A DNA stretch of 64,000 nt from Bradyrhizobium sp. BR 10289 (GCF_019455385.1 NZ_JACOFR010000027.1:1-64000); one strand, 5' to 3'. Positions 17,211-27,678 are shown, counted from the first letter of the stretch. Notes: generated by a model from the letters alone, not told the origin. A program made the numbers and translations.

Positions 17211-18668
17211 TTAACTGTTGTTGGCCGGCTTGGCTGCGGGCTTGGTCGCAGCCTTCGGCTTGGCTGGCTTGGCCGCCGGATCCGGGCTTGCGGCCGGCTT
17301 CGCCGCTGCGTCAGGCTTGGCCGCGGCATGCTTGGTCCCGGCCGGCTTCGCCGCGCTCTTGCTGTCGGTTTTGGTGTCGGGCTTGGGAGCGTCCGGCTTT
17401 GCCGCCGCGGTCTTGGCATCCTTTGGCTTGTCGGCAGGCTTGTCCGCAGCGTCGGGCTTCTTGGCGACGCGCGACTTCTTACCCCGCGCCTTTGGCGTAG
17501 CCTGCTGGTCGGCGTCAGCCGCGACTGCGGCGATCAGGGCGGTGCCGGTGCGGGTCGGGCCGGTATAAACCAGCACGGGCTCGGCCGCGGCCGGGGCCGA
17601 GGCCATCAGCTCGGAGGCCTTCATCAGCGGCGGCTGCAGGCCGGCGGTGAAGAAGGTGACCTGGGCTTCGCCGCCGGTGGCGGAGGTCGATCCGGCGGTG
17701 CCACCATTGGTGGCGATCAGCGCATCGTCATCGTCGCTGGCAGGCCGCTTGCGATGGCCGCCGCACATCTCCTCGCGCAAATTCGGCGGCGAGGCATCGA
17801 CCGGCACCAGCTTGTCGACGGTGCCGAGCGAGGGGCGCAGCCAGGTGAGATTGTCTTGGGCGAAGCCGCGCTCGAGCAGTTGCGCCGCCTTCACCGCGCG
17901 CGCGGTGCCGGAGCTGGCGCCGAGCACGACGGCGATCAGCCGGCGGCCGTTGCGCGTCGCGGACGCCACGAGATTGTAGCCGGAGGCGCAGATGAAGCCG
18001 GTCTTGAATCCGTCGGCGCCGGGATACCGGCCGATCAGCTTGTTGAAATTGCCGGTGACGCGCTTGCCGAAGCGGATCGCCGGGATGTGCACGAAGTATT
18101 CGTATTCCGGCAGGTCGCGCAGGAACGAGCGGGCGAGAATGCCGAGATCGCGCGCCGAGGTGATCTGGCCGTCGGCGGGCAGTCCGTTCGGATTGACGTA
18201 GCTCGTCTGCGTCATCCCGAGCCGCTGCGCGGTGTCGTTCATCATCGCCGAGAAGCCGTCGATCGAACCGCCGACGCCTTCGGCGAGCACCACGGCCATG
18301 TCGTTCGCCGACTTGACCATCATCATCTTCAGCGCGTTGTCGACGGTGAGCTGCGTTCCCGGACGGAACCCCATCTTCGACGGCGATTGCGAGGCCGCTG
18401 TCGGCGACACCGTCAGCAGCGTGTCGAGCGTGAGCTTGCCGTCCTTCACCGCCTTCAGCGTCACATAGGCGGTCATGATCTTGGTGACCGAGGCCGGGTA
18501 CCACGGGATGGTCGCGTTCTCCGCCTGCAACACCTTGCCGCTGTCGGCTTCGATCAGCAGCAGCGCTTCGGCGCTTGCCGCGCGCGGCGCGAGCAGCGCG
18601 GCGCATGCCAGCGATGCAGCGAAAATGTTGAACAGGGATTTGCGAAGCAGCGGGCGAAGGGCGTGCAC
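17211..18668 (-). CDS. D-alanyl-D-alanine carboxypeptidase (peptidase S11) with long Ala/Lys/Pro tail
   Basis: 485 residues with a GTG start giving a cleavable signal peptide (cleavage near residue 33); AAGGA lies about 13 bases upstream. Catalytic motifs are S60-V-T-K63, S120-A-N122 and K222-T-G224, as in low-molecular-weight penicillin-binding proteins that trim peptidoglycan pentapeptides. The usual PBP5 C-terminal domain and amphipathic anchor are replaced by a spacer and, from about residue 390, some 95 residues made largely of A, K and P, ending in ANNS. The tail resembles histone H1-like linkers and could bind polyanions or span the wall. Confidence 0.9.
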   Translation of the reverse strand: MHALRPLLRKSLFNIFAASLACAALLAPRAASAEALLLIEADSGKVLQAENATIPWYPASVTKIMTAYVTLKAVKDGKLTLDTLLTVSPTAASQSPSKMGFRPGTQLTVDNALKMMMVKSANDMAVVLAEGVGGSIDGFSAMMNDTAQRLGMTQTSYVNPNGLPADGQITSARDLGILARSFLRDLPEYEYFVHIPAIRFGKRVTGNFNKLIGRYPGADGFKTGFICASGYNLVASATRNGRRLIAVVLGASSGTARAVKAAQLLERGFAQDNLTWLRPSLGTVDKLVPVDASPPNLREEMCGGHRKRPASDDDDALIATNGGTAGSTSATGGEAQVTFFTAGLQPPLMKASELMASAPAAAEPVLVYTGPTRTGTALIAAVAADADQQATPKARGKKSRVAKKPDAADKPADKPKDAKTAAAKPDAPKPDTKTDSKSAAKPAGTKHAAAKPDAAAKPAASPDPAAKPAKPKAATKPAAKPANNS

Positions 18669-18845
18669 TATCCGATTCCGGTCCTTGGAGACCCGCCTGA
18701 TACGGTCGGCTCTCGTGATCTGATGTTCGGGTTCTGAAATCCAGCGCCGCCGCTTGCGGCGTCGCAAACCTATACCGGCTCGTGCGTCGAGAATAGGGGC
18801 TTCCGTTGCGTATTCCGCAAGGAAGTGGGCCGAATTTCGACGATG

Positions 18846-20642
18846 TTACGGGGACTTGACCGCTGTCGCGGCAGCCTCGGCCGCCGTCACACTGGCCCGT
18901 GCGTTCTCCTGAACCATGAACTGGGCCTTGGCCAGCTCGGCAAAATGGCCGCCCTTGGCCACGAGTTCATCGAAAGTTCCGCTTTCGATCACGCGGCCAT
19001 TCTCGAATACCAGGATCCGCGTGGCATTGCGGATGGTGGAGAGACGGTGGGCGATCACGAACGTGGTCCGGCCCTTCATCACTTCGTCGAGAGCGGCATT
19101 CACCTTGGTCTCGGTGACAGCGTCGAGCGCGGAGGTTGCCTCGTCCAGGATCAGGATCGGCGGGTCCTTGAGCAGCGCGCGGGCGATCGAGAGCCGCTGG
19201 CGCTCGCCGCCGGAGAGCATGCGGCCGCGCTCGCCGGCATTGGTCGAAAAGCCGCCGCTGCGCTCGATGAAGTCGAGCGCCTGCGCACGCTCGGCGGCCT
19301 TGCGCATCTCGGCTTCGGTCGCATCCGGCTTGCCGACGCGAAGGTTCTCCTCGATCGAGCGGTTGAACAGCAGCGCTTCCTGGAACACCACGCCGATGTT
19401 TCTGCGCAGCGACGTCAGCGTCACGCCGCGCACGTCCATGCCGTCGATCTTGATCAAGCCGGATTGCGGGTCGAAGGCGCGATGCAGGAGCGCGATCGCG
19501 GTCGACTTGCCGGCGCCGGTCGGGCCGACCAGCGCGATGGTCTGGCCGGGCAGCGCAGTGAAGGAGAGGTCCTCGATCGCCGGCCGCTTGCCGTCATAGG
19601 AGAAGGTGACGTCGTTGAACTCGACGAGACCGGAAAGCCGTCCGGCGTCGATGGCGTCGGGACGGTCGTGCACGGCGGGCACCGCGTCGAGCACGTTGAA
19701 GAATTCCCGCAGGCGCGGGGCCTCCATGAACACGTTGTTGATGAAGCTCACGACCTGCTCGAGCTTCTGAATCAGCAGCGTCGCAAAGCTCACGAACATC
19801 ACGATCTCGCCGACCGAGGTCAGCCCCTGGTCGTGCAGCGCGATGCCGAGCGTGAAGATCGCGAGCACCGTGATGGTGGTCGAGGCGCGCGTGATCACGG
19901 TGACGAGCGCCCACCAGGACAGCACCGGCATCTGTGCGGCTAGCAGCTCGTCGGCGACGGAGCGCAGTCCCTTCACCTCGGATTCGACGCGGACGAAACT
20001 CTGCACCAGCGCGACATTGCCGAGCGCATCGGAGGCGCGCGCCGAGAGCTCGCTATAGTGCTCCTCGACCGCCATCTGCATGCCGAACGTCTTGCGCACG
20101 ACGAAGGTCGTGAGCGCCGTGAAGACGACGCAGAGCACGAACAGCAGGATCGCCAGTCGCCAGTTCAGGTAGAGCGACAGCGGCAGCAGCACCACGACCG
20201 AGAGGATCGCGGCAAAATGCTCGCGGAAGAAACCGAGCCAGAGCCGCCACAGCGCATCGGTGCCGTTGAGCATCACCTTCATCAGCCGGCCCGAATGGGT
20301 GCCGGAGTGGAAGGTCAGCGGCAGCTGCAGGATGTGCTCGAAATAGCTGGTCAGCACCGCCTGGCGCTGCCGATGCGAGAGCCGGTCGGCTTGCAGCGCC
20401 ACCAGCGCGCTGCAGGCGATGGTGAACAGCCCGAACGCCACCCAGGCAGCCAGGAACGGCCAAGCCGAATTCGAGCCGGCCACCGTCTTGCCCGAGAGCA
20501 CGTCGACGATCCGGCCGAACAGCACGGGTTCGGCGAACTGCGAGGCCGCCAGCAGCAGGTTGGCGACCGCGAGCAGCCAGCCGAGCCGCGCTTCCTTGCC
20601 GAGCAGCTCGAGAACGCGGGTGTAGAGACGGAGGATGGACAT
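18846..20642 (-). CDS. ndvA: Cyclic beta-1,2-glucan ABC exporter (NdvA/ChvA family)
   Basis: 598-residue half-transporter: six membrane spans over residues 1-310 and an ATPase domain after about 340. Walker A is GPTGAGKST, the signature LSGGERQR, Walker B ILILDEATSALD, and the switch histidine is in IAHRLS. The N-terminal AEPVLFGRIVDVLSG segment is typical of NdvA/ChvA. It exports cyclic beta-glucans to the periplasm, important for osmoadaptation and plant interaction in rhizobia. It stands alone on this strand; no glucan synthase is in the window. Confidence 0.88.
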   Translation of the reverse strand: MSILRLYTRVLELLGKEARLGWLLAVANLLLAASQFAEPVLFGRIVDVLSGKTVAGSNSAWPFLAAWVAFGLFTIACSALVALQADRLSHRQRQAVLTSYFEHILQLPLTFHSGTHSGRLMKVMLNGTDALWRLWLGFFREHFAAILSVVVLLPLSLYLNWRLAILLFVLCVVFTALTTFVVRKTFGMQMAVEEHYSELSARASDALGNVALVQSFVRVESEVKGLRSVADELLAAQMPVLSWWALVTVITRASTTITVLAIFTLGIALHDQGLTSVGEIVMFVSFATLLIQKLEQVVSFINNVFMEAPRLREFFNVLDAVPAVHDRPDAIDAGRLSGLVEFNDVTFSYDGKRPAIEDLSFTALPGQTIALVGPTGAGKSTAIALLHRAFDPQSGLIKIDGMDVRGVTLTSLRRNIGVVFQEALLFNRSIEENLRVGKPDATEAEMRKAAERAQALDFIERSGGFSTNAGERGRMLSGGERQRLSIARALLKDPPILILDEATSALDAVTETKVNAALDEVMKGRTTFVIAHRLSTIRNATRILVFENGRVIESGTFDELVAKGGHFAELAKAQFMVQENARASVTAAEAAATAVKSP

Positions 20643-20727
20643 GCGGGCGACGAACTCGGGCGGCTGATGGGGCCAGTATTCTAAGCAGGGATTGCCGGCG
20701 AGATACAGCAGAAGCTTGCGGTTTTGC

Positions 20728-21756
20728 TCAGTTGATCAGCCGGCTTCCGACCGGCGGCAGGAACCCGTCGTCGAAAATGTCGGCGGCCGCCGGCCGCTTG
20801 CGAAATTTGTAGTCCTGCGCGATCTGGTCGATCGCGCGCTCCAGACGCGCGGGCTCGATGCCGCCGAGGCCATTGCGTTTGACTTCGTCGGTCAGAATGT
20901 TGTCGGCAAGCACGGTGCGCAGGCGCTCCCGCTCGAGGTCGCGGTCGCCATCCTCCATGCGGCTCGTGGCCTCGTCGGCCGCGCGCGCGGGGTCCTTGAC
21001 CGTCGCGTTGATACCGGCGATCAGGGCGCGGACGAAGCCCTTCACTGCATCCGGCTTGGCCACGGCGAAGGCGGGGTTGGCGACCACGGCAAAGCCATAG
21101 GCTTCGCAGCCATAGTCGGCATAGCGCAGCACCACGAGATCGCCGCCGGGCACGCCGCGGTCGCGCAAGTTCACCGCGGAGAGATAGCTGAAGCCTGCGA
21201 CGGCATCGACCTGACCGGCCGACAGGATCGGCTCGCGCACGGCGGCGCTAATCTTGTTGAATTTCAGGTGCGATGTGTCGATGCCGTTCTGCTCCGCCAG
21301 CGCCGGCCACAACCGCATCGACAGGTCGCTGTCGGCGACGCCGATGGTCTTGCCGTCAAGATCGGGCAGCAGGTGGATGCCGCGGCTCCGGCGCGCGACG
21401 ATCGCGTAGGGCGCGCGGTTGAACAGCACGAACACCGCCTTGATCGGGGCCGCATCGTCCTTGTCGCGAAAACGAATGAGCTCGTTGATGTCGACCAGCG
21501 CAAGCTCGCTGTCGCCTTTGGCGACGCGCGCAAGCGCTTCCGGTGATCCGGCCGCGCTGTTGAAGGAGACGTTGAGACGCTCGGCACTGAGGCTGCCGTC
21601 CTTCGCAGCAAGAAAGAACGGCGCCATGCTCGCATCGATCGGGCGGTCGAAGGTGAAGTGGATTGCGGTGGTCTCGGCCGCCGCGGCATCGCGCGCGGTG
21701 AGCGCGATGGAAGCGGCCAGCAGGAGGCGAAGGGCAATCGTCGTGAATCCTGACAT
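20728..21756 (-). CDS. ABC transporter substrate-binding protein (NMT1/SsuA-like)
   Basis: 342 residues with a signal peptide (cleavage after AARDAAAA-type alanine run) followed by a type II periplasmic binding fold. Features are APFFLAAKDG near residue 45, DGKTIGVADSD near the middle and KPDAVKGFVRALIAG in the C-terminal lobe, as in receptors for sulfonates, nitrate, pyrimidine precursors or taurine. The ATG at 21756 gives the cleanest signal peptide but has only a weak ribosome site. No permease or ATPase genes lie beside it, so it is an orphan receptor in this window. Ligand unknown. Confidence 0.85.
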   Translation of the reverse strand: MSGFTTIALRLLLAASIALTARDAAAAETTAIHFTFDRPIDASMAPFFLAAKDGSLSAERLNVSFNSAAGSPEALARVAKGDSELALVDINELIRFRDKDDAAPIKAVFVLFNRAPYAIVARRSRGIHLLPDLDGKTIGVADSDLSMRLWPALAEQNGIDTSHLKFNKISAAVREPILSAGQVDAVAGFSYLSAVNLRDRGVPGGDLVVLRYADYGCEAYGFAVVANPAFAVAKPDAVKGFVRALIAGINATVKDPARAADEATSRMEDGDRDLERERLRTVLADNILTDEVKRNGLGGIEPARLERAIDQIAQDYKFRKRPAAADIFDDGFLPPVGSRLIN

Positions 21757-21900
21757 CAGTCGCGCCGGTCCCGCCTTGTTGTGGTTTCGTGACGCGCGCA
21801 GCGCCGGCCGGCGGGAAGCGTGCGCGCGCCAAGATGAACGGCGGATGAGCGGTGGTTGCGGCATGATCACGCAACCCCGTTCAGCTTCTGTTGGGGTTCG

Positions 21901-21926
21901 GGAACCCAACATGGGATGCGGGTGTT
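21901..21926 (+). promoter_or_regulatory. Weak EcfG-type promoter candidate within a hairpin region
   Basis: GGAAC at 21901-21905 is followed after 17 bases by TGTT, one base off the EcfG consensus CGTT. It is 58 bases before the gene at 21984. The same bases form part of a hairpin with TGTTGGG (21889-21895) and CCCAACA (21905-21911), so the site may instead be part of an RNA structure. Confidence 0.3.
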
Positions 21927-21983
21927 TGAGAGACATGAGCCTGTCGTCAGGCACCATTCGAGGTCCCAAGGAGGGTCCAGGAC

Positions 21984-22352
21984 ATGTTTGACAGATTTTC
22001 AGGATTTGCCGGCCGCAAGGCCGTTATCGCTACCGCCGCGGTGCTGGCACTGACCGCGGCCGCTCCGACCGCGTCATACGCAGGTGGCCGCCACTGGCAT
22101 GGCGGCGGTGGCGCGGCGGCTGCGGCGGCGTTTGCCGGCATCGTCGGCACCGGCCTTGCGATCGCAGCGACCCGTGACGCCTATGCCTATGACGACGGTC
22201 CCTATTATGGCGGCCCCGCCTATTACAGCGGCCCGGCCTATTATGGTCACGGCCCGTATTACGGTCCGGGCCCGAACTATCAGTATCAGCGTTATGGCGG
22301 AGACAGCCCGTCTGCAGCCTGCGGCCAGGGCTACATGACCAACTGCTACTAG
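21984..22352 (+). CDS. Secreted Gly/Tyr/Pro-rich small protein
   Basis: 122 residues. A signal peptide precedes TASYAGG (cleavage near residue 33). A Gly/Ala-rich stretch follows, then a tract of degenerate YYGGPAYYSGP-like repeats, and the C-terminus has two cysteines (SAACGQGYMTNCY). AAGGAGG upstream sets the ATG. The composition suggests an exported, flexible envelope protein; I do not recognise a characterised homologue. A hairpin terminator follows. Confidence 0.75.
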   Translation: MFDRFSGFAGRKAVIATAAVLALTAAAPTASYAGGRHWHGGGGAAAAAAFAGIVGTGLAIAATRDAYAYDDGPYYGGPAYYSGPAYYGHGPYYGPGPNYQYQRYGGDSPSAACGQGYMTNCY

Positions 22353-22376
22353 CTTCGGCCAGCAGGTCTTGACCAT

Positions 22377-22417
22377 AACCGGCTGTCGCGCTTGCCGCGA
22401 TGGCCGGTTTTTGCTTT
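22377..22417 (+). terminator. Intrinsic terminator after the Gly/Tyr-rich gene
   Basis: AACCGGC pairs with GCCGGTT and is followed by TTTGCTTTT, with an inner CGCG-rich loop. It fits the end of the transcript of the gene at 21984-22352. Confidence 0.75.
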
Positions 22418-22469
22418 TACTGTCACGCGTTAACGCGCTCGCCATTGGTTTAGAGTAGTTTTGAGTACC

Positions 22470-22874
22470 ATGAGTGATTCGCTTGAGCGGCTATATCTGG
22501 CTGTGCTCGCGGCCAGAGACCTTGATCCGGCAACATCGCGCACCGCCCGGCTGTTTCAGCGCGGGCCCTCCAAAATGGCGAAAAAGCTGGCTGAAGAAGC
22601 CATCGAGGTCGTCATCGACGCGGTCAACGGCGACAGCCAGGCGGTGATCCGGGAAAGCGCCGACCTGCTTTATAATCTCACCGTGCTCTGGGCCTCGGCC
22701 GGCGTGCGTCCCGAGGACGTCTGGCGCGAGATGGCACGGCGTGAGGACATGCTCGGCATCGCCGAGAAGCTGCCGAAATCGACGATGAAGCTGCCCAAAG
22801 TTGCGTCACCACGCGTCGCCACGCGGCGGCCAATTGTCGCGCTCGAAGGCCGCGCCGCGCGCAAGCGCCACTAG
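22470..22874 (+). CDS. HisE-like phosphoribosyl-ATP pyrophosphatase (second-copy type)
   Basis: 134 residues. The MazG/HisE fold motifs are clear: TARLFQRGPSKMAKKLAEEAIE and ESADLLYNLTVLWASAGV, with the metal-binding EExxE and ExxD acids. HisE hydrolyses phosphoribosyl-ATP in histidine synthesis. No other his gene is here, so this may be a second copy or a housecleaning pyrophosphatase. A basic tail of about 35 residues (RVATRRP, AARKRH) extends past the domain. ATG at 22470 is preferred to the TTG at 22461. Confidence 0.7.
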   Translation: MSDSLERLYLAVLAARDLDPATSRTARLFQRGPSKMAKKLAEEAIEVVIDAVNGDSQAVIRESADLLYNLTVLWASAGVRPEDVWREMARREDMLGIAEKLPKSTMKLPKVASPRVATRRPIVALEGRAARKRH

Positions 22875-22941
22875 AACAGTCACAAAACGCTCAAAAACTC
22901 ACGATGGACAAATCCGTCCCATGGTGCTTCATCGCGGCGCC

Positions 22942-23523
22942 ATGCTGAAACGTATCTACGACTGGTGCATCGACGCCGCCCACAAGCCCTACGCGCTCTG
23001 GATCATGGGTGCCGTGGCTTTCGCAGAAAGCTCCTTCTTTCCGGTCCCGCCGGACGTGATGCTGATCCCGATGTCGCTGGCGCGCCCGCAGCGCGCCTGG
23101 CTCTACGCATTGGTCTGTACCATCACCTCGGTGGTAGGCGGCCTGCTCGGCTACGCCATCGGCGCGCTGCTGTTCGACTCGGTCGGTCACTGGCTGATCC
23201 AGGTCTATGGCCTCGGCGACAAGGTCGATGCCTTCCGCGCCTCCTATGCCGAGTGGGGCGCGGTGATCATCCTGCTGAAGGGGTTGACGCCGATCCCCTA
23301 CAAGCTCGTCACCATCACGTCGGGCTTTGCCGGCTACAATCTCATCCTGTTCATCCTGTGCTCGATCGTTGCGCGCGGAGGTCGTTTCTTCATCGTTGCG
23401 ATCCTCCTTAATCGTTACGGCGACTGGATCCGGGTCAAGATCGAGAAGCATCTCGGCCTCGTGGTGGGGGTCGGTGCCGCGGTGCTGGTGCTGGGCTTCG
23501 TGGTCGCCGTCAAACTCATTTAA
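22942..23523 (+). CDS. DedA-family (SNARE-associated/YqaA-like) membrane protein
   Basis: 193 residues and about four to five membrane segments. The core FAESSFFPVPPDVMLIPMSLA and GLTPIPYKLVTITSGFAG are typical of DedA proteins, which act in membrane lipid or undecaprenyl-phosphate recycling. ATG at 22942 (MLKRIYDWC) is chosen; an in-frame ATG at 22921 would add seven residues. The gene starts about 70 bases after the HisE-like stop and may be cotranscribed with it. The transported molecule is not evident. Confidence 0.82.
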   Translation: MLKRIYDWCIDAAHKPYALWIMGAVAFAESSFFPVPPDVMLIPMSLARPQRAWLYALVCTITSVVGGLLGYAIGALLFDSVGHWLIQVYGLGDKVDAFRASYAEWGAVIILLKGLTPIPYKLVTITSGFAGYNLILFILCSIVARGGRFFIVAILLNRYGDWIRVKIEKHLGLVVGVGAAVLVLGFVVAVKLI

Positions 23524-23569
23524 GCCGCGGCGCTTTGCCGCTGCGTCGGCTTCGGCTACGGTTGCCGTC

Positions 23570-24109
23570 ATGATGGTTCGATCCGGCAATCCGGCCGCAC
23601 GGCTCGGGACGCTGACGTCAGCAGTGCTGCTGCTCCTGCTCGGTGCCGGCGGGGCCGGATGGCCGCAATCCGCGCCGCCTACGCTCGGCTTGCAGGAGCA
23701 AGGGCCGCAGGCGCCGCCGCCGTCCTCGACGCCCGCTCCCTCCGGCGCGCCTGCGCGCGAGGAAAATCCCGGGCTGATCAACGAAATGGGCAAGCTGTTC
23801 GACAAGCTGCCCTCGATCCTGCCGCCGATCAAAAGCCCCAGCGAAACCATGAACGACCTGTCGCGGCTGGCCAAGCCCGCCACCATGGTGTCGGGGCGTG
23901 TGGCCTGCCCGGTCTCGTCCAACGGCGCGCCCGATTGCAAGCAGGCCGCCGACCAGCTCTGCGTGAGCAAGGGCTACAAGGAAGGCAAGAGCCTGAACGC
24001 CGACTCCGCCGAGAAATGCTCGGTCAAGGTTTTGATTCCGGGCCGGCAACGCAAGCCCGACGACTGCCGGACCGACACTTTCGTGACCAGCGCGCTGTGT
24101 CAGAACTGA
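23570..24109 (+). CDS. Secreted hypothetical protein with Cys-rich C-terminal domain
   Basis: 179 residues. A hydrophobic signal segment (LTSAVLLLLLGAGGAGW) precedes a Pro/Ser linker and a helical region (INEMGKLFDKLPSILP); the C-terminal 80 residues contain six cysteines (VACPV, DCKQAADQLC, KCSVK, DCRTD, ALC) suited to disulfides. Two adjacent ATG codons start the gene. I do not recognise a function. It lies 46 bases after the DedA gene and 36 before aspA. Confidence 0.7.
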   Translation: MMVRSGNPAARLGTLTSAVLLLLLGAGGAGWPQSAPPTLGLQEQGPQAPPPSSTPAPSGAPAREENPGLINEMGKLFDKLPSILPPIKSPSETMNDLSRLAKPATMVSGRVACPVSSNGAPDCKQAADQLCVSKGYKEGKSLNADSAEKCSVKVLIPGRQRKPDDCRTDTFVTSALCQN

Positions 24110-24145
24110 CATGGATGACCTGCGCGCATGCAACAAGGAGCGCCC

Positions 24146-25546
<1,401 letters not shown>

Positions 25547-25547
25547 T

Positions 25548-25648
25548 GTCATTCCGGGGCGCGAAGCGCGAACCCGGAATCCATTTTGCCGCGGGCGCTG
25601 ACGCCCGATGGATTCCGGGTTCGCCGCTGCGCGTTGCCCCGGAATGAC
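25548..25648. repeat. Intergenic inverted repeat (GTCATTCCGGGGC family), copy 1
   Basis: GTCATTCCGGGGC...CCCGGAATCCAT is mirrored by ATGGATTCCGGGTTCG...GCCCCGGAATGAC. The unit at 34804-34908 is a second copy with the same outer and middle arms, so this is a true dispersed family rather than a chance hairpin. Confidence 0.85.
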
Positions 25649-25786
25649 GAGAGGACGAATTCCGCGCATTGGAATTGCGGTAACGGCATCCGCCCGGCGC
25701 CAAAACGCAATACTTGACAGTGGAAAGATTGCCTTGTTGGTATGGTTCCAATCTCTCATGCGCCGTTAGCAAAGGATCGTTCCGCA

Positions 25787-26755
25787 ATGTCCATGCCTGC
25801 CTTGTTCAAAGGGCGCCTGTCGATCCCGGTGATCGGCTCGCCGCTCTTCATCATCTCGGTGCCCGATCTCGTGATCGCGCAGTGCAAGGCGGGTGTGGTC
25901 GGCTCGTTTCCCGCGCTGAACGCGCGGCCGCCGGAGCTGCTCGACGAATGGCTGGCGCGGATCACCGAAGAGCTCGCGGCCTATGACCGCGCGCATCCGG
26001 AGCGGCCGTCGGCGCCGTTCGCGGTCAACCAGATCGTGCACAAGTCGAACAACCGGCTCGATCACGACATGCAGCTCTGCGCCAAGTACAAGGTGCCGAT
26101 GATCATCTCCTCGCTCGGCGCGCGCGAGGAGCTGAACCAGGCGGTTCACAGCTGGGGCGGCATCGTCTTCCACGACGTGATCAATCAGAAGTTCGCCCAC
26201 AAGGCGATCGAGAAGGGCGCCGACGGCCTGATCCTGGTGGCGGCCGGCGCCGGCGGCCATGCCGGCACGATCTCGCCGCTCGCCTTCGTCGCCGAGACGC
26301 GGAAGTGGTTCGACGGCCCGATCGCGCTGTCGGGCGCCATCGGCAACGGCAAGGCAATCCGCGCCGCGCGCATCCTCGGTGCCGACTTCGCCTATATCGG
26401 CTCCGCCTTCATTGCGACCAAGGAAGCCAACGCGGTCGAGAAGTACAAGGAGATGATCGCGGGCTCGAGCGCCGACGACATCGTCTATTCCAATCTCTTC
26501 ACCGGCGTGCACGGCAACTATCTCAAGCCCTCGATCCTCGCCGCCGGCATGGATCCCGACAATCTGCCGACCTCCGATCCCTCCAAGATGAATTTCGGCA
26601 CCGACGCTTCCGGCGAGCGCGCCAAGCCGAAGGCCTGGAAGGAAATCTGGGGCTCGGGCCAGGGCATCGGCAGCATCGACAAGGTCGTCCCAGCCGCCGA
26701 GTTGATCGCGCGCTTCGAGAAGGAATACGACGAGGCGATCGATCCGCCGCTCTAA
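25787..26755 (+). CDS. Nitronate monooxygenase-like flavoprotein (paralogue 1)
   Basis: 322 residues, FMN-binding TIM barrel of the NPD/2-nitropropane dioxygenase family. The family GGH motif is intact (GAGGHAGTISPLAF, H158). The phosphate-binding region is GAIGNGKAIRAARILGADFAYIGS. Members oxidise nitronates or related carbanions to carbonyl compounds, and physiological substrates are often unknown. Neighbours are an acyl-CoA thioesterase and, five kilobases on, a paralogue next to an acyl-CoA ligase, hinting at acyl-CoA-related chemistry. ATG at 25787. Confidence 0.85.
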   Translation: MSMPALFKGRLSIPVIGSPLFIISVPDLVIAQCKAGVVGSFPALNARPPELLDEWLARITEELAAYDRAHPERPSAPFAVNQIVHKSNNRLDHDMQLCAKYKVPMIISSLGAREELNQAVHSWGGIVFHDVINQKFAHKAIEKGADGLILVAAGAGGHAGTISPLAFVAETRKWFDGPIALSGAIGNGKAIRAARILGADFAYIGSAFIATKEANAVEKYKEMIAGSSADDIVYSNLFTGVHGNYLKPSILAAGMDPDNLPTSDPSKMNFGTDASGERAKPKAWKEIWGSGQGIGSIDKVVPAAELIARFEKEYDEAIDPPL

Positions 26756-26766
26756 CCGCTTTCGTA

Positions 26767-26879
26767 TCCCGGACGCGCTGCAGCGTGCAACGCTGCTGCG
26801 CAGAGCCGGGACCCATTGTTGCAACAAATGGACCCCGGCTCTGCAGCGCACCGCTTGCGCGCTGCGCGGCGTCCGGGGA
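26767..26879. repeat. Intergenic inverted repeat (TCCCGGACGCGCTGC family)
   Basis: TCCCGGACGCGCTGCAGCG at the left pairs imperfectly with CGCGCTGCGCGGCGTCCGGGGA at the right, and the inner CAGAGCCGGGACCCATT pairs with AATGGACCCCGGCTCTG. It fills the gap between the nitronate monooxygenase and thioesterase genes. Confidence 0.8.
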
Positions 26880-26904
26880 ACGCAAGCCGAGATATTAGAC
26901 AAGC

Positions 26905-27678
26905 ATGACCGCGATCTACCGCGTCGACGGCAACAGCGTTGTCACCAGTGCTGATGCCGCCGGTCCCTGGGACCGGCGCATGCAGCACGGCTCGGCCCCG
27001 GCCTCGCTGGTGACGTGGGCGGCCGAACGCATTCCGACGTCCGTGCCGATGAACATCGCGCGCGTCACCATCGACCTGATGCGACCGGTGCCGGTGGCGC
27101 CGCTCGCGATCGAGTCCGAGGTGCTGCGCGAGGGCCGCAAGATCCAGCTTTGCGAGATCAGGCTGCTCGCCGACGGCGTGCAGGTCGTCGGTGCCACCGT
27201 GCTCAAGATCAAGGCTCAGGCGCAGACCCTGCCGGATGACGTCAAGGAACTGCCGGTCACGCTGCCCTCGCCTGAGGATTCGCTGGTTGAGGACGGTCAC
27301 GCCGCCACCAGTCCGTTCGTGCGCTCAGTGTCGATGCGCGCCGCGCGGGGGCGCTTCGGCCGGGCCGGCGCCGGCGCAATCTGGTTTCGCGTCGACCACC
27401 CCCTGATCGAAGGCGAGGCGGTCTCGCAGGCCATGCGCGCCGTTGTCGCCGCCGATTTCTCCAACGGCACCGCCTCGACGCTCGACTTCCGCGCCTGGAC
27501 CTACATCAACGCCGACCTCACGGTCAGTTTCGCGCGCCAGCCGGTGGGTGAGTGGATCCTGCTCGACGGTGAATCCTGGATCGGCGCCGACGGCACCGGC
27601 CTCGCAATGTCGCGCCTCGCCGACAGGCAGGGTTATTTCGGCCGCGCGGTGCAGAGCCTGGTGATCGAGAAGCGGTGA
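26905..27678 (+). CDS. Acyl-CoA thioesterase family protein (double hotdog)
   Basis: 257 residues with the TesB-like layout: an N-terminal hotdog (GSAPASLVTWAAER, VARVTIDLMRPVP region) and a C-terminal hotdog ending in the DLTVSFARQPVGEWILLD segment and GLAMSRLADRQG. It should hydrolyse acyl-CoA to the free acid and CoA; chain-length preference is unknown. It is separated from the nitronate monooxygenase by a repeat, so cotranscription is possible but not certain. Confidence 0.82.
   Translation: MTAIYRVDGNSVVTSADAAGPWDRRMQHGSAPASLVTWAAERIPTSVPMNIARVTIDLMRPVPVAPLAIESEVLREGRKIQLCEIRLLADGVQVVGATVLKIKAQAQTLPDDVKELPVTLPSPEDSLVEDGHAATSPFVRSVSMRAARGRFGRAGAGAIWFRVDHPLIEGEAVSQAMRAVVAADFSNGTASTLDFRAWTYINADLTVSFARQPVGEWILLDGESWIGADGTGLAMSRLADRQGYFGRAVQSLVIEKR

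Noticed and set aside
25714..25745. TTGACA upstream of the first nitronate monooxygenase with a TATGGT
   Set aside because: The spacing is 21 bases, too long for a sigma-70 promoter.
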